A stretch of 64,000 bases of DNA, taken from Streptomyces cellulosae (GTDB taxonomy: Bacteria > Actinomycetota > Actinomycetes > Streptomycetales > Streptomycetaceae). A program made the position numbers and the translations under genes. Shown piece after piece: positions 15,706-24,598 of this stretch (position 1 is the stretch's first letter; the number at the start of each line of letters is the position of its first letter). The notes below the pieces were generated by a model. The model had not been told where the DNA came from. It ran no database searches and worked only from the letters and a program-made list of their open reading frames with translations. The DNA lies in NCBI GenBank assembly GCA_014655195.1, contig BNBH01000019.1, positions 63,163 to 127,162 on the forward strand. Reading direction: 5' to 3'.

Positions 15706-18108
15706 TCAGGAGCTGGGTGTCCCGTAGACGCCCAGCTCGTACAGCGAGTAGCCCCACGTCGTCCTGCGCTCCACGCCCTGCATCCGGACGTACCGCACGG
15801 CCTCGTCGCCGGGGAGCCGGACGACGTCGGTGCCGCAGGACTCCGGGCGCTGCGTGGACACCGTCCGCCAGGTCGCCCCGTCCGCGGACGTCCGCACGGC
15901 GTACTCCGTCGCGCAGGCGCTCTCCCAGGCCAGGGTCACCGCGGCGAGCTTCGTCGGTTCGGCCAGTTCGACCTGCACCCAGGCGTCGTCCGCGTACCCG
16001 GATGCCCAACGGGTGTCCGGCCGACCGTCGTTGACGTGCCGGGCGGCCAGGCGGTCGAGGTCCTGCTCCACGCTGGACGCGGACGCCGTCCCGTCGGGAG
16101 CGAGGTTCCGCGCGCCGCCCGTCGAGTCCCAGAGCCGCAGCCGCAGTTCGGCCTGGGTGAGGAACGCGTCGAGCACGCCGTCGCCGACCTTGGGCTGCAC
16201 CGCGCCCCACGCGTTGCGCGGCGGGTCGATCCGCACGGCACGGGCCCGCTCCTGCAGTTCCAAGGACTCGGCCAGCAGCCGGTCGGAGGTCTCCCGGTCC
16301 CCGGTCTGCCGCGCCGCGAGCGCGTCGGTCATCCGGACCGCCGCCCGGCCCCACAGCTCGGTGGCGTCCAGCCAGGGCGCCGCATCGACGGTGAAGCCCT
16401 CCTGCACGGAGCCGGAGCGGATGACGGCCGGCGCGCGTTCGATCGCGGCCGCGTACGGGCGCAGTGCCCGGACGGCGCCGGGACGGTCCCCGTCGTTCCA
16501 CGCCGTCCAGAACGCCTCGACGCGACGCGCGAGTTCGGGAGCCTGCGGCTGCCACGGGGTGGCGCCGAAGGTCGGCGCCAGGTGCTGCAGGTCGGCGAAG
16601 ACGAGCAGGGCCTCGGTGGCCCCGCGGTCGCCGCCGGCCAGGTACGCCAGGGCCTGACGCCAGTTCCGGCCGGCGTCGTACCCGCGGTCGTTCCAGGCGA
16701 AGTCCGCGGTGCCGAAGACGGCGACCTTGCTGGCGTAGGGCTGGTTCATGGGGTTGGCGACGACACCGGAGAGGTGGTCGGAGAGGCCCGCCTCGCGCTT
16801 GTCGTAGGGCGCGAGCAGCAGACGCCCGCCGGTGTTGCCGTAGTCGTTGACCGGGTAGTTGTCCCAGACGAACACCTTACGGCCGAAGACCTTCGCCGCT
16901 TGCCCGGCGTCCGCGTTGGTGATCCCGTCGGGCACGACGCCCACCCCGGTCCACATCACCTCGACCTCGGGGTCCAGGGCCTCCCGCAGGGCCCGTTTGT
17001 AGGCCGACTCCGTGTGGTTGTAGTACTCGGTCGGCACCATCTGGAGCGGCCACGTGCCGTCATGGGTGGCCACGAAGTCGCGCTGCACGTCGTTCAGCAG
17101 GTCCGCCTGCGCCTTCCCGACGGCCCCGGTGCCGGGTTCGCCGTACGCGGCCCGGTCGGCCTCGCAGTTCCAGCGGGTGTGGTCGATGTCGTCGAGGGGG
17201 ACGGAGAACGCGCGCGTGCCCAGGTCGTACAGCGCCTGGAGCTTGGCCTTGAGAGCCTCGCGGTCGGCCGGGTCGGAGTAGCAGATCGACTGGCCGGGGG
17301 AGACCGCGAAGGTGAAGCGCACATGGTTCGCCGTGGCCCGGTCCACCAGCTCGCCCAGCTCCGTCAGCTTCTCCGCCGGGTAGGGCTCGCGCCACTTGTC
17401 GCGATGGTAGGGGTCGTCCTTCGGCGCGTAGACATAGGTGTTGGCCTTGACGTCGCCGTAGAAGTCCATCTGGTCGAGGCGCTCGGCGTGGGTCCAGGGC
17501 TGCCCGTAGAAGCCCTCGATCGTGCCGCGCAACGGCATCGACGGGTGGTCACCTGCCTGGGCGCCGGTCACCTTCCACCCGCCGTCCGCGGAGCGGACGA
17601 AGAGCTGACGCAGCGTCTGCACGGCGTAGAACTGGCCGGCCCCGTCCGTGCCGCCCAGGGCGACCTGCGCGCCCCGCCCGGCCCGTGCGACCCGCAGGGC
17701 GTAGCCCTCCGCGTGCTCGGGTACGGCCGTGTCACCGAGTCCCTCCGCGATGTCGGGGCGGGCCGCCGGGCCGAGCCGCACGGTCAGCAGGCCGGCCGCG
17801 GCGCGGGGGACGTTCCCGGGCGTGACGACGTCGACCCGGTCGGCGCCGTGCCGCTTCAGCTCCGCGACGAGACGGGTGCGCGCCGGGACGTCGGTGTCCG
17901 CGTCCGCCACGACGATCACCCTGCCCGTGACGGGCAGGTCGTCACCGGTGCGGGACATCGACTGCGGGGTGGGGGTGACAGGCGGCAGCGGGGCGGCCGC
18001 GCGCGGACCCGCCTCCGCGGCTCCGGCCGGGGGCGCCCCGGCCGCCAGGGTGCTTGCGAGCGCGAAGCACGCTCCGAGCACGGTCAGGGTTGTCGTGCGT
18101 CTTCCCAC
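15706..18108 (-). CDS. Secreted GH84 beta-N-acetylglucosaminidase (hyaluronidase/NagJ-like) with C-terminal F5/8-type domain
   Basis: 800 residues from a GTG with GGAGG 4 nt upstream. A Sec signal peptide (~1-30) is followed by a GH20b-like N-terminal domain (~45-160: VIVVADADTD, GYALRVAR, FYAVQTLRQLF), a GH84 barrel (~165-460: RGTIEGFYGQPW, TYVYAPKDDPYHRDKWREPY, the catalytic pair Asp306-Asp307 in PLDDIDHTRW, WDNYPVND), a helical middle domain, and a discoidin/CBM32-like domain (~645-795). GH84 enzymes remove beta-GlcNAc by substrate-assisted catalysis, as in Clostridium NagJ/NagH acting on mucin-type glycans. It converges on the nan operon and has a DasR-type palindrome ~90 nt upstream, tying it to GlcNAc use. 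Confidence 0.93.
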   Translation of the reverse strand: MGRRTTTLTVLGACFALASTLAAGAPPAGAAEAGPRAAAPLPPVTPTPQSMSRTGDDLPVTGRVIVVADADTDVPARTRLVAELKRHGADRVDVVTPGNVPRAAAGLLTVRLGPAARPDIAEGLGDTAVPEHAEGYALRVARAGRGAQVALGGTDGAGQFYAVQTLRQLFVRSADGGWKVTGAQAGDHPSMPLRGTIEGFYGQPWTHAERLDQMDFYGDVKANTYVYAPKDDPYHRDKWREPYPAEKLTELGELVDRATANHVRFTFAVSPGQSICYSDPADREALKAKLQALYDLGTRAFSVPLDDIDHTRWNCEADRAAYGEPGTGAVGKAQADLLNDVQRDFVATHDGTWPLQMVPTEYYNHTESAYKRALREALDPEVEVMWTGVGVVPDGITNADAGQAAKVFGRKVFVWDNYPVNDYGNTGGRLLLAPYDKREAGLSDHLSGVVANPMNQPYASKVAVFGTADFAWNDRGYDAGRNWRQALAYLAGGDRGATEALLVFADLQHLAPTFGATPWQPQAPELARRVEAFWTAWNDGDRPGAVRALRPYAAAIERAPAVIRSGSVQEGFTVDAAPWLDATELWGRAAVRMTDALAARQTGDRETSDRLLAESLELQERARAVRIDPPRNAWGAVQPKVGDGVLDAFLTQAELRLRLWDSTGGARNLAPDGTASASSVEQDLDRLAARHVNDGRPDTRWASGYADDAWVQVELAEPTKLAAVTLAWESACATEYAVRTSADGATWRTVSTQRPESCGTDVVRLPGDEAVRYVRMQGVERRTTWGYSLYELGVYGTPSS

Positions 18109-18195
18109 GAGACCTCCAGCATTGGTACGGACCGGGAAATCGGCTTGTGCGCGAGGATGTCGCCGCCCCTCGACGGTAGGACGTAAGACGTATGG

Positions 18196-18205
18196 GGTCT
18201 AGACC
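18196..18205. promoter_or_regulatory. DasR-responsive-element core (dre)
   Basis: GGTCTAGACC is a perfect palindrome identical to the core of the Streptomyces dre consensus (A-S-T-GGTCTAGACC-A-S-T). The outer triplets match poorly (TGG and TCT). It lies ~90 nt upstream of the GH84 GTG and ~165 nt upstream of the divergent gamma-glutamyltransferase start. DasR is the GlcNAc-6-P-sensing GntR repressor of chitin and GlcNAc genes, so control of a GlcNAc-releasing enzyme fits well. Confidence 0.65.
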
Positions 18206-18368
18206 TCTTCGCCGTCCGGCTTCACTCCGGCCAACGGGGCACCCCGTACGGCCACGGGGGTGGCGTCCCCGGCAGCACGCGCTTACCCTGCGTGCGGCAA
18301 GGGCCGAGGCCACCGGCCCGCAGTGGGTGGTGCGCAGGGCCGGACGACGCGAACACCTGGGGCAGGGG

Positions 18369-20198
18369 ATGCAGTTCACCACCCGACCGACCCTCCAAGG
18401 CACCTTCGGCATGGTGTCCTCCACCCACTGGCTGGCCTCACAGAGCGCCATGGCCGTCCTCGAGGACGGCGGCAACGCCTACGACGCGGCCGTCGCCGGC
18501 GCCTTCGTGCTGCACGTCGTCGAGCCCCACCTCAACGGCCCGGCGGGCGAGGTGCCGATGATCCTCGCCCCGGCCGGCGGGGACGTACGCGTGCTGTGCG
18601 GACAGGGCGTCGCCCCGGCGGGCGCGACCGTCGCCCACTACAAGGGGCTCGGCCTCGACCTCGTCCCCGGCACCGGCCCCCTCGCCGCCGCCGTGCCCGG
18701 CGCCTTCGACGCCTGGATGCTCCTGCTGCGCGACCACGGCACCAAGTCCCTCGCGGACGTGCTGAAGTACGCCATCGGCTACGCCGAGGACGGCCACCCG
18801 CCCGTGGAGCGGGTCGGCGAGACCGTGGAAACCGTGCGCGAACTGTTCGAGACGGAGTGGACCAGCTCCGCCGAGGTCTACCTGCCCGGCGGACGCCCGC
18901 CGCGCCCCGGCGAGCTGTTCCGCAACCCCGCCCTCGCCGCCACCTGGAAGCGGCTCCTCGCCGAGGTCGCCGGCGCCGGCGACCGGGAGGCGCAGATCGA
19001 GGCCGCCCGCGACGTGTGGCGCACCGGCTTCGTCGCCGAGGCCCTCGTCCGGCAGGCCGCCCGCCCCACCCTGGACACCAGCGGGAACCACCACACCGGC
19101 ACCCTCACCGCCGAGGACCTCGCCGCCTGGTCCGCCACCTACGAGGACCCGGTCACGTACGACTTCGACGGCTGGACCGTGTGCAAGGCCGGACCGTGGA
19201 GCCAGGGCCCGGCGCTCCTCCAGCAACTCGCGCTGCTCCCCGACGAGTTGCCGCCCTACGGCTCGGGCGCGTATCTGCACCTGCTCATCGAGAACTGCAA
19301 GCTCGCCATGGCCGACCGCGAGGCCTGGTACGGCGACGCCGCCGAGGTGCCGCTCGACGACCTGCTGTCCGCCGCGTACAACGCCGAACGGCGCACCCTG
19401 GTCGGCCCGCGCGCCTCCCACGAGCTGCGCCCCGGCAGCCCCGGCGGCCGCGCCCCCCGGCTCGCCGCCCACGCGCGCGTCGTCGCCGCAGACGAGCCCG
19501 GCTTCAGCCCCATGGGCGTCGGCGAGCCGACCGTCGCCAAGAGCCCCACCTCGCCCGTGCCCGGCGAACCGGACGTCTCCGCCGACGGCGCCACCCGCGG
19601 CGACACCTGCCACCTCGACATCGTCGACCGCTGGGGCAACATGATCTCCGCCACGCCCAGCGGCGGCTGGCTCCAGTCCAACCCCGTCGTCCCCGAACTG
19701 GGCTTCCCGCTCGGCACCCGGCTCCAGATGACCTGGCTGGATGAGGGCCTGCCCAACAGCCTCACCCCGGGCCGCCGCCCCCGCACCACGCTCACCCCGT
19801 CCCTCGCCCTGCGCGACGGCGTGCCCGTCATGGCGTTCGGCACGCCCGGCGGCGACCAGCAGGACCAGTGGCAGCTGCACTTCTTCCTCGCCGTTGCCCT
19901 GCGCGCGAAGGTGCGCGGCGGGCTCGACCTCCAGGGCGCCATCGACGCCCCGAACTGGCACAACGACAGCTTCCCCGGCTCGTTCTACCCGCGCGGCATG
20001 CGGCCCGGCAGCGTCACCGTCGAGTCCCGCACCGATCCGGAGGTCGTCGAGGAACTGCGCCGCCGCGGCCACGACGTCACCGTCGGCGACGCCTGGTCCG
20101 AGGGCCGCCTCTGCGCGGTCACCCGCGACCCGGCCACCGGCGTCCTCTCGGCGGCAGCCAACCCGCGGGGGCAGCAGGGGTACGCGGTGGGGCGCTGA
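18369..20198 (+). CDS. Gamma-glutamyltransferase-family protein
   Basis: 609 residues taking the ATG at 18369 (MQFTTRPTLQGTFGM), where homology-like sequence begins; an SD is only weakly visible (GGGGCAGGGG, close to the start), and an earlier in-frame ATG at 18192 would overlap the dre palindrome. Ntn-hydrolase features: AVLEDGGNAYDAAVAGAF near the N-terminus, and the autocleavage/nucleophile Thr413 in RGDTCHLDIVDRWGNMIS, followed by SATPSGGW and PGRRPRTTLTPS. No signal peptide is seen, so it may be cytosolic, unlike secreted GGTs. These enzymes hydrolyse or transfer gamma-glutamyl groups; the subgroup and substrate are unknown. It stands alone between divergent GH84 and the repeat array. 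Confidence 0.87.
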   Translation: MQFTTRPTLQGTFGMVSSTHWLASQSAMAVLEDGGNAYDAAVAGAFVLHVVEPHLNGPAGEVPMILAPAGGDVRVLCGQGVAPAGATVAHYKGLGLDLVPGTGPLAAAVPGAFDAWMLLLRDHGTKSLADVLKYAIGYAEDGHPPVERVGETVETVRELFETEWTSSAEVYLPGGRPPRPGELFRNPALAATWKRLLAEVAGAGDREAQIEAARDVWRTGFVAEALVRQAARPTLDTSGNHHTGTLTAEDLAAWSATYEDPVTYDFDGWTVCKAGPWSQGPALLQQLALLPDELPPYGSGAYLHLLIENCKLAMADREAWYGDAAEVPLDDLLSAAYNAERRTLVGPRASHELRPGSPGGRAPRLAAHARVVAADEPGFSPMGVGEPTVAKSPTSPVPGEPDVSADGATRGDTCHLDIVDRWGNMISATPSGGWLQSNPVVPELGFPLGTRLQMTWLDEGLPNSLTPGRRPRTTLTPSLALRDGVPVMAFGTPGGDQQDQWQLHFFLAVALRAKVRGGLDLQGAIDAPNWHNDSFPGSFYPRGMRPGSVTVESRTDPEVVEELRRRGHDVTVGDAWSEGRLCAVTRDPATGVLSAAANPRGQQGYAVGR

Positions 20199-20783
20199 GG
20201 GGGCGCGGGCGGCCTGCCGACCGGGTGTGCGGTGGGGCGTCGGCCGGGTGCGCGGTGCCTGGCGGCCGGGGCGCGGTGGCCTGGCGGCCGGGTGCGCGGG
20301 GGCGCTGGGCGGAGACGCGTGGGCTGCTTACGGGAGTACGCGGGCCGCAGGCCGGGTGCGGGCGGTCCCGCAGGCCAGGTGGGGGCGGTCCGTCGGCCGG
20401 GTGCGGTCGGCCGCTGGGCGGATACGCGGCGGGCTGCTCGCGGGAGTACGCGGGCCGCAGGCCGGGTGCGGGCGGTCCGGCAGGCCAGGTGGGGGCGGTC
20501 CGTCGGCCGGGTGCGGTCGGCCGCTGGGCGGATACGCGGCGGGGTGCTCGCGGGAGTACGCGGGCCGCAGGCCGGGTGCGGTCGGCCGCTGGGCGGATAC
20601 GCGGCGGGCTGCTCACGGGAGTACGCGGGCCGCAGGCCAGGTGCGGGCGGTCCGCTCGACCGCGTGCGCGGTGGGCCGTCGAGCCCATCCTCGCCCGGGC
20701 GGGCAGCCCATTTCCGTGCGTCCGCGCCCGAGATCGTCCCGGGTCGGGGCGGGGCTGTCGGTGGGGCGTGCTCTCATGGAGGG
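20199..20783. other. Gene-free GC-rich interval carrying direct repeats
   Basis: 585 bases between the gamma-glutamyltransferase stop and the inositol-phosphatase start. Most of it is the repeat array at 20295-20653 and flanking degenerate copies of GGCCGGGTGCG. All frames are open because of GC content, but the 110-bp period is not a multiple of three, so a coding repeat is unlikely. The downstream gene's promoter must lie near its end; no clear -35/-10 pair was found. Confidence 0.6.
20295..20653. repeat. 110-bp direct-repeat array (two full, one shortened, one partial unit)
   Basis: Units beginning CGGGAGTACGCGGGCCGCAG start at 20331, 20441, 20551 and 20616. The first two are 110 bp and nearly identical; the third is 65 bp, lacking an internal 45-bp block; the fourth is cut off near 20653. 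A degenerate partial copy precedes the array (from ~20295). Within each unit, GGCCGGGTGCGG and GGCCAGGTGGGG sub-motifs recur. This looks like a minisatellite grown by slippage or unequal exchange. Confidence 0.85.
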
Positions 20784-21629
20784 GTGATCGAGACCGACGC
20801 CAGCATCGACCTGTTCCTCACCCGGCACGCCCAGGACGTGGAGGCCGCGGTCCGCGAGGCCGCCGCGCGGGAGATCGTGCCGCGCTGGCGCCGTCTCGCC
20901 GCGCACGAGGTGGACCGCAAGACCGGGCCGCACGACGTGGTGACCGACGCCGACCGCGAGGCCGAGCGGTACCTGACGGCCCAGCTGCCCCGCCTGCTGC
21001 CCGGCTCCGTGGTGGTCGGCGAGGAGGGCGTGCACGCCGACCCGTCGACGTACGAGGCGCTGCACGGCGACGCGCCGGTGTGGATCGTCGACCCCGTCGA
21101 CGGCACCCGCCAGTTCGTGCGCGGCGAGACCGGCTACTGCACGCTCGTCGCCCTCGCCCTGCACGGCGTGGTGCAGGCGTCCTGGACGTACGCCCCGGCC
21201 CGCGAGCAGTTGGCCACCGCCGTGCGCGGACAGGGCGCCCGCCTCCACGGCGAGCCGCTGCGCTCCGGCTCCCCGGAGCCCGGCCGGGACCTCCGCGTCG
21301 CCACGTCCCACCCGGACTTCACCACCGACGAGCAGAAGCGCGCCCTGCTCGGCCTGCGTACCGAGGGCGTGGCCCCGCGTCCCTGCGGCTCGGCGGGGCT
21401 GGAGTACCTGGCGGTGGCCCGCGGAGAGCTGGACGCGGTCGCGTTCAACTGGGAGCTGGCCTGGGACCACGCGGCCGGTCTGCTGCTGGTGGAGGAGGCG
21501 GGCGGCGCCCACCTCACCCGCGCGGGCATACCGTTCGCGATCCGCGGCGGCAACACGCTGCCGTTCACCGCGGCGCGGGACGAGGCCACCGCGCGGCGGA
21601 TCGTGCAGCTGCTGTCCGCGCCGGTCTGA
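20784..21629 (+). CDS. Inositol-monophosphatase-family phosphatase (HisN/SuhB-like)
   Basis: 281 residues from a GTG at 20784. GGAGG lies only one base before it, so the start is uncertain or the message is leaderless. Metal-site motifs of the Li+-sensitive phosphatase family are intact: VGEEG, DPVDGT at 103-108, and WDHAAGLLLVEEAGG near the C-terminus. Members hydrolyse inositol-1-phosphate, histidinol phosphate or PAP; the substrate cannot be decided here. The last codons and the stop lie inside a 48-bp unit repeated immediately downstream. Confidence 0.88.
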   Translation: MIETDASIDLFLTRHAQDVEAAVREAAAREIVPRWRRLAAHEVDRKTGPHDVVTDADREAERYLTAQLPRLLPGSVVVGEEGVHADPSTYEALHGDAPVWIVDPVDGTRQFVRGETGYCTLVALALHGVVQASWTYAPAREQLATAVRGQGARLHGEPLRSGSPEPGRDLRVATSHPDFTTDEQKRALLGLRTEGVAPRPCGSAGLEYLAVARGELDAVAFNWELAWDHAAGLLLVEEAGGAHLTRAGIPFAIRGGNTLPFTAARDEATARRIVQLLSAPV

Positions 21630-21754
21630 CTGCGCGCACTCCGCACGGTGCCGTGCGCGCTGTCCGCGCCGGTCTGACTGCGCGCACTCCGCACGGTGCC
21701 GTGCGCGCTGTCCGCGCCGGTCTGACCGCGCGCACCCCGCCCGGCGCCGTGCGG
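21611..21754. repeat. 48-bp tandem repeat spanning the end of the phosphatase gene
   Basis: Copies begin GCTGTCCGCGCCGGTCTGAC at 21611 and 21659 (identical over 48 bp) and a diverged third begins at 21707. The first copy contains the last codons and TGA of the phosphatase gene, so the gene's end has been duplicated into the spacer. Each unit carries a small hairpin CGCACGG-TG-CCGTGCG, giving two or three stacked stem-loops that may aid termination. Confidence 0.85.
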
Positions 21755-21836
21755 GTGACCGGACGCCGTCCGGCGGCGCCGGCGGCCCGGCATATCCTGA
21801 TCCTCTGTGGCCGTCGGCTGACGAAGGAGTCCGAAG

Positions 21837-23255
21837 GTGCCGTCGATGCTCGATGCGGTCGTGGTGGGGGCGGGGCCGAACGGGCTGACCGCCGCCGTGG
21901 AACTGGCCAGGCGCGGCTTCTCGGTGGCCCTCTTCGAGGCCAAGGGGACCGTCGGCGGCGGCGCCCGCACCGAGGAGCTGACCCTCCCCGGCTTCCGGCA
22001 CGACCCGTGCTCCGCCGCCCACCCCCTCGCCGTCAGTTCGCCCGCCTTCCGCGGCCTGCCGCTGGAGCGGTACGGCCTGGAGTGGCTGCACCCCGAGCTG
22101 CCCATGGCCCACCCCTTCACGGACGGCACGGCGGCCGTGCTGTCCCGCTCGGTCGGCGAGACGGCCGCCTCCTTCGGGCCGCGCGACGCCGGCGCGTACC
22201 GGCGGCTCGTGACGCCCTTCCTGCACCGCTGGGACACCCTGGTCCGCGACTTCATGTCGCTGCCGCTGACCGCGCTGCCCCGCGACCCCGTCACCCTCGC
22301 CCGGTTCGGCCTCGTCGGTCTGCCCCCGTCGACCTGGCTGGCCCGCCGCTTCCACGACGAGCGCGCCCGCACCCTCTTCGCCGGACTCGTCGCCCATGTG
22401 ATGGCCCCGCTCAGCGGCTTCGCCACCTCGGCCATAGGCCTGGTCTTCGCCCTCGCCGCGCACACCCGCGGCTGGCCCGTCGCCCGCGGCGGCTCCCAGG
22501 CGATCTCCGACGCCCTCGCCGGGTACCTGCGCGAGCTCGGCGGCGCCGTGCACACCGACTACGACGTCAAGCGGCTCGACGACCTGCCGCCGGCGCGGGC
22601 GTACGTCTTCGACACCTCGCCCACCGCCCTGGCCCGCATCGCCGGCTTCGGCGACCACTACGCCCGCTACCGCTACGGTCCCGGCGTCTTCAAGATCGAC
22701 TACGCGCTGGACGGGCCCGTCCCGTGGACCGCCCCCGAGGCGCGCAGGGCCGGGACCGTGCAGATCGGCGCGGACAGCGCGGAGATCGGCGCCGCCCTGC
22801 GCGCCGCGTCCCGGGAGAAGCGCGCCCCCGACGCGCCGTTCCTCATCACCGTGCAGCCCTCCGTCGTCGACCCCACCCGCGCCCCCGACGGCAAGCACGT
22901 CTTCTGGGCCTACGGACACGTCCCGCACGGCTGGGACGGCGATCTCACCGACGCGATCGAACGCCAGCTGGAGCGGTTCGCGCCCGGCTTCCGCGACCGC
23001 GTCCTGGCCCGCGCCACCGCAGGGCCGCCCGAACTGGCCGCGCGCAACGCCAACTACATCGGCGGCGACATCGCCACCGGCGCCGTCTCCGGACTCCAGA
23101 CGCTGCTGCGCCCCAAGCTGTCGCTGTTCCCGTACCACACACCGCACCCCGCCGTGTTCATCTGCTCGCAGGCCACCCCGCCCGGCCCCGGCGTGCACGG
23201 CATGCCCGGGCACAACGCCGCCAAGGCGGTATGGAGGAGGCTCCGCCAGACATGA
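21837..23255 (+). CDS. Phytoene-dehydrogenase-like FAD-dependent oxidoreductase
   Basis: 472 residues, GTG start with AAGGAG 7 nt upstream; a TATCCT hexamer at 21793-21798 may be the -10. The N-terminus is a Rossmann FAD-binding motif VVVGAGPNGLTAAVEL (8-23) followed by VALFEAKGTVGGGARTEEL, and the C-terminus has the second dinucleotide-associated region (GVHGMPGHNAAKAVW). This COG1233-like group is related to carotenoid desaturases, but no carotenoid genes are nearby and the substrate is unknown. Its stop overlaps the macrodomain start by ATGA, so the two are co-translated. Confidence 0.85.
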   Translation: MPSMLDAVVVGAGPNGLTAAVELARRGFSVALFEAKGTVGGGARTEELTLPGFRHDPCSAAHPLAVSSPAFRGLPLERYGLEWLHPELPMAHPFTDGTAAVLSRSVGETAASFGPRDAGAYRRLVTPFLHRWDTLVRDFMSLPLTALPRDPVTLARFGLVGLPPSTWLARRFHDERARTLFAGLVAHVMAPLSGFATSAIGLVFALAAHTRGWPVARGGSQAISDALAGYLRELGGAVHTDYDVKRLDDLPPARAYVFDTSPTALARIAGFGDHYARYRYGPGVFKIDYALDGPVPWTAPEARRAGTVQIGADSAEIGAALRAASREKRAPDAPFLITVQPSVVDPTRAPDGKHVFWAYGHVPHGWDGDLTDAIERQLERFAPGFRDRVLARATAGPPELAARNANYIGGDIATGAVSGLQTLLRPKLSLFPYHTPHPAVFICSQATPPGPGVHGMPGHNAAKAVWRRLRQT

Positions 23256-23767
23256 CGACCCCCAGGATCACCCTCGTGCAGGGCGACATCACCCGGCAGA
23301 GCGCCGACGCGATCGTCAACGCGGCCAACTCGTCCCTGCTCGGCGGGGGCGGCGTCGACGGCGCGATCCACCGGCGGGGCGGCCCGGAGATCCTCGCCGA
23401 GTGCCGCGCCCTGCGCGCCTCCCACTACGGCAGGGGACTGCCCACGGGGAAGGCGGTCGCCACCACCGCGGGGAGGCTGGACGCGCGCTGGGTGATCCAC
23501 ACGGTCGGCCCGGTGCACAGCGCGACGGAGGACCGCTCCGCGCTCCTCGCCTCCTGCTACCGCGAGTCCCTTCGTGTCGCCGACGAACTGGGCGCCCGCA
23601 CGGTCGCGTTCCCCGCGATCTCCACGGGCGTCTACCGCTGGCCGCTGGACGACGCGGCCCGCATCGCCGTGGAAGCGGTCCGTACGGCGGACACGGCGGT
23701 CGAGGACGTGACCTTCGTCCTCTTCGACGACCGGGCCTATCAGGCCTTCTCCGCCCGGACGACCTGA
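23252..23767 (+). CDS. Macrodomain protein (ADP-ribose/O-acetyl-ADP-ribose deacetylase type)
   Basis: 171 residues, a single macrodomain of MacroD/YmdB type. The signature VNAANSSLLGGGGVDGAIHRRGG holds the catalytic Asn/Asp and glycine loop, and ISTGVYRWPLDDAARIA holds the second ribose/phosphate loop. Such enzymes remove ADP-ribose from proteins or the acetyl group from O-acetyl-ADP-ribose. ATG at 23252 overlaps the upstream stop. The pairing with a phytoene-dehydrogenase-like gene has no obvious metabolic sense. Further ADP-ribose-related genes (sirtuin, NUDIX, ADP-ribosylglycohydrolase) lie ~12 kb away. Confidence 0.92.
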   Translation: MTTPRITLVQGDITRQSADAIVNAANSSLLGGGGVDGAIHRRGGPEILAECRALRASHYGRGLPTGKAVATTAGRLDARWVIHTVGPVHSATEDRSALLASCYRESLRVADELGARTVAFPAISTGVYRWPLDDAARIAVEAVRTADTAVEDVTFVLFDDRAYQAFSARTT

Positions 23768-23846
23768 CCCGACGCGCCTGAGCCCATGCCGCGGTCCGGC
23801 ACCTGTCCGGGAACTGTTCCCCTTGCCGTCAGGGCCTCGGCGCTCC

Positions 23847-24420
23847 TCACGGACGGAAGGTGCGGCGGTAGGCGTCGGGCGGGACGCCGACGCTGCGGTG
23901 GAAGTGGCGGCGCAGGGTGGTGGCGGTGCCCATGCCGGCGGCCGCGGCGATGGTGTCCACGGTGGCGTCGGTGGTCTCCAGCAGTTCCTGGGCGTGGCGA
24001 ATGCGCTGGGTGTGGAGCCAGTGCGGTGGCGTGGTGCCGGTGAGGTGCCCGAAGTGGCGGCCGAGGTGACGTGAGCTCGTGCCGGCTCGACGGGCCAGGT
24101 CCTCCACGGTCAGCGGCTGGCCCAGCCGCTCAAGTGCCCAGGGGAAGAGCTCGCCCCGGGGGTGGCTGCCGGGGGCGGGCAGGGGGTGGCGATGTACTGG
24201 GCCTGGCCGCCGTCCCGGTGGGGCGGGGTGATCAGGCGTCGGGCGGTCTTGTTGGCGTCGGCCGAGCCGTGGTCGAGGCGGACCAGGTGCAGGCACAGGT
24301 CCATGGCGGCGGCTTCGCCCGCGGAGGTCAGGACGTCGCCGTTGTCGACGTAGAGGACGTCCGGGTCGACGGTGGCCGCCGGGTGGCGCCGGGCCAGTTC
24401 CCGCGTGTGGGCCCGGTGTC
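23847..24420 (-). pseudogene. Broken GlxA-family (DJ-1/AraC) transcriptional regulator
   Basis: Two minus-strand frames hold consecutive parts of one protein. From ~24412 to ~24180 one frame reads the end of a DJ-1/PfpI-like domain (TRELARRHPAATVDPDV, VDNGDVLTSAGEAAAMDLCL, DGGQAQYIATP), and from ~24180 to 23847 another frame continues with FPWALERLGQPLTVEDLA and a full AraC helix-turn-helix (RHLGRHFGHLTGTTPPHWL, MGTATTLRRHFHRSVGVPPDAYRRTF). A single-base indel in a C-rich stretch near 24165-24190 would join them. The first ~100+ residues of a usual ~320-residue GlxA regulator are also missing, so this is a decayed gene unless the sequence has an error. Confidence 0.75.
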
Positions 24421-24598
24421 CGCACGGTCGCGGCGCGGTCGCGTACGCAGCCGTGGCGTATGTACGGCCGACGGCGCTCTCTGCCGTGGCCGGCCGGGCA
24501 CCCCCGCGTGGCGGCCACGGGCCCCCGCACGGTGGACCGCACGGCCGCGTACGGCCGGTGCCGCTCGGATCGGCCACCCGGCCGCCCGCCGCGTGCGT

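Noticed and set aside
20232..20783. Open frames through the 110-bp repeat array that could encode a repeat protein
   Set aside because: All three plus frames are open because of GC content, and 110 is not divisible by three, so the repeat would change frame each unit. No SD and no codon bias.
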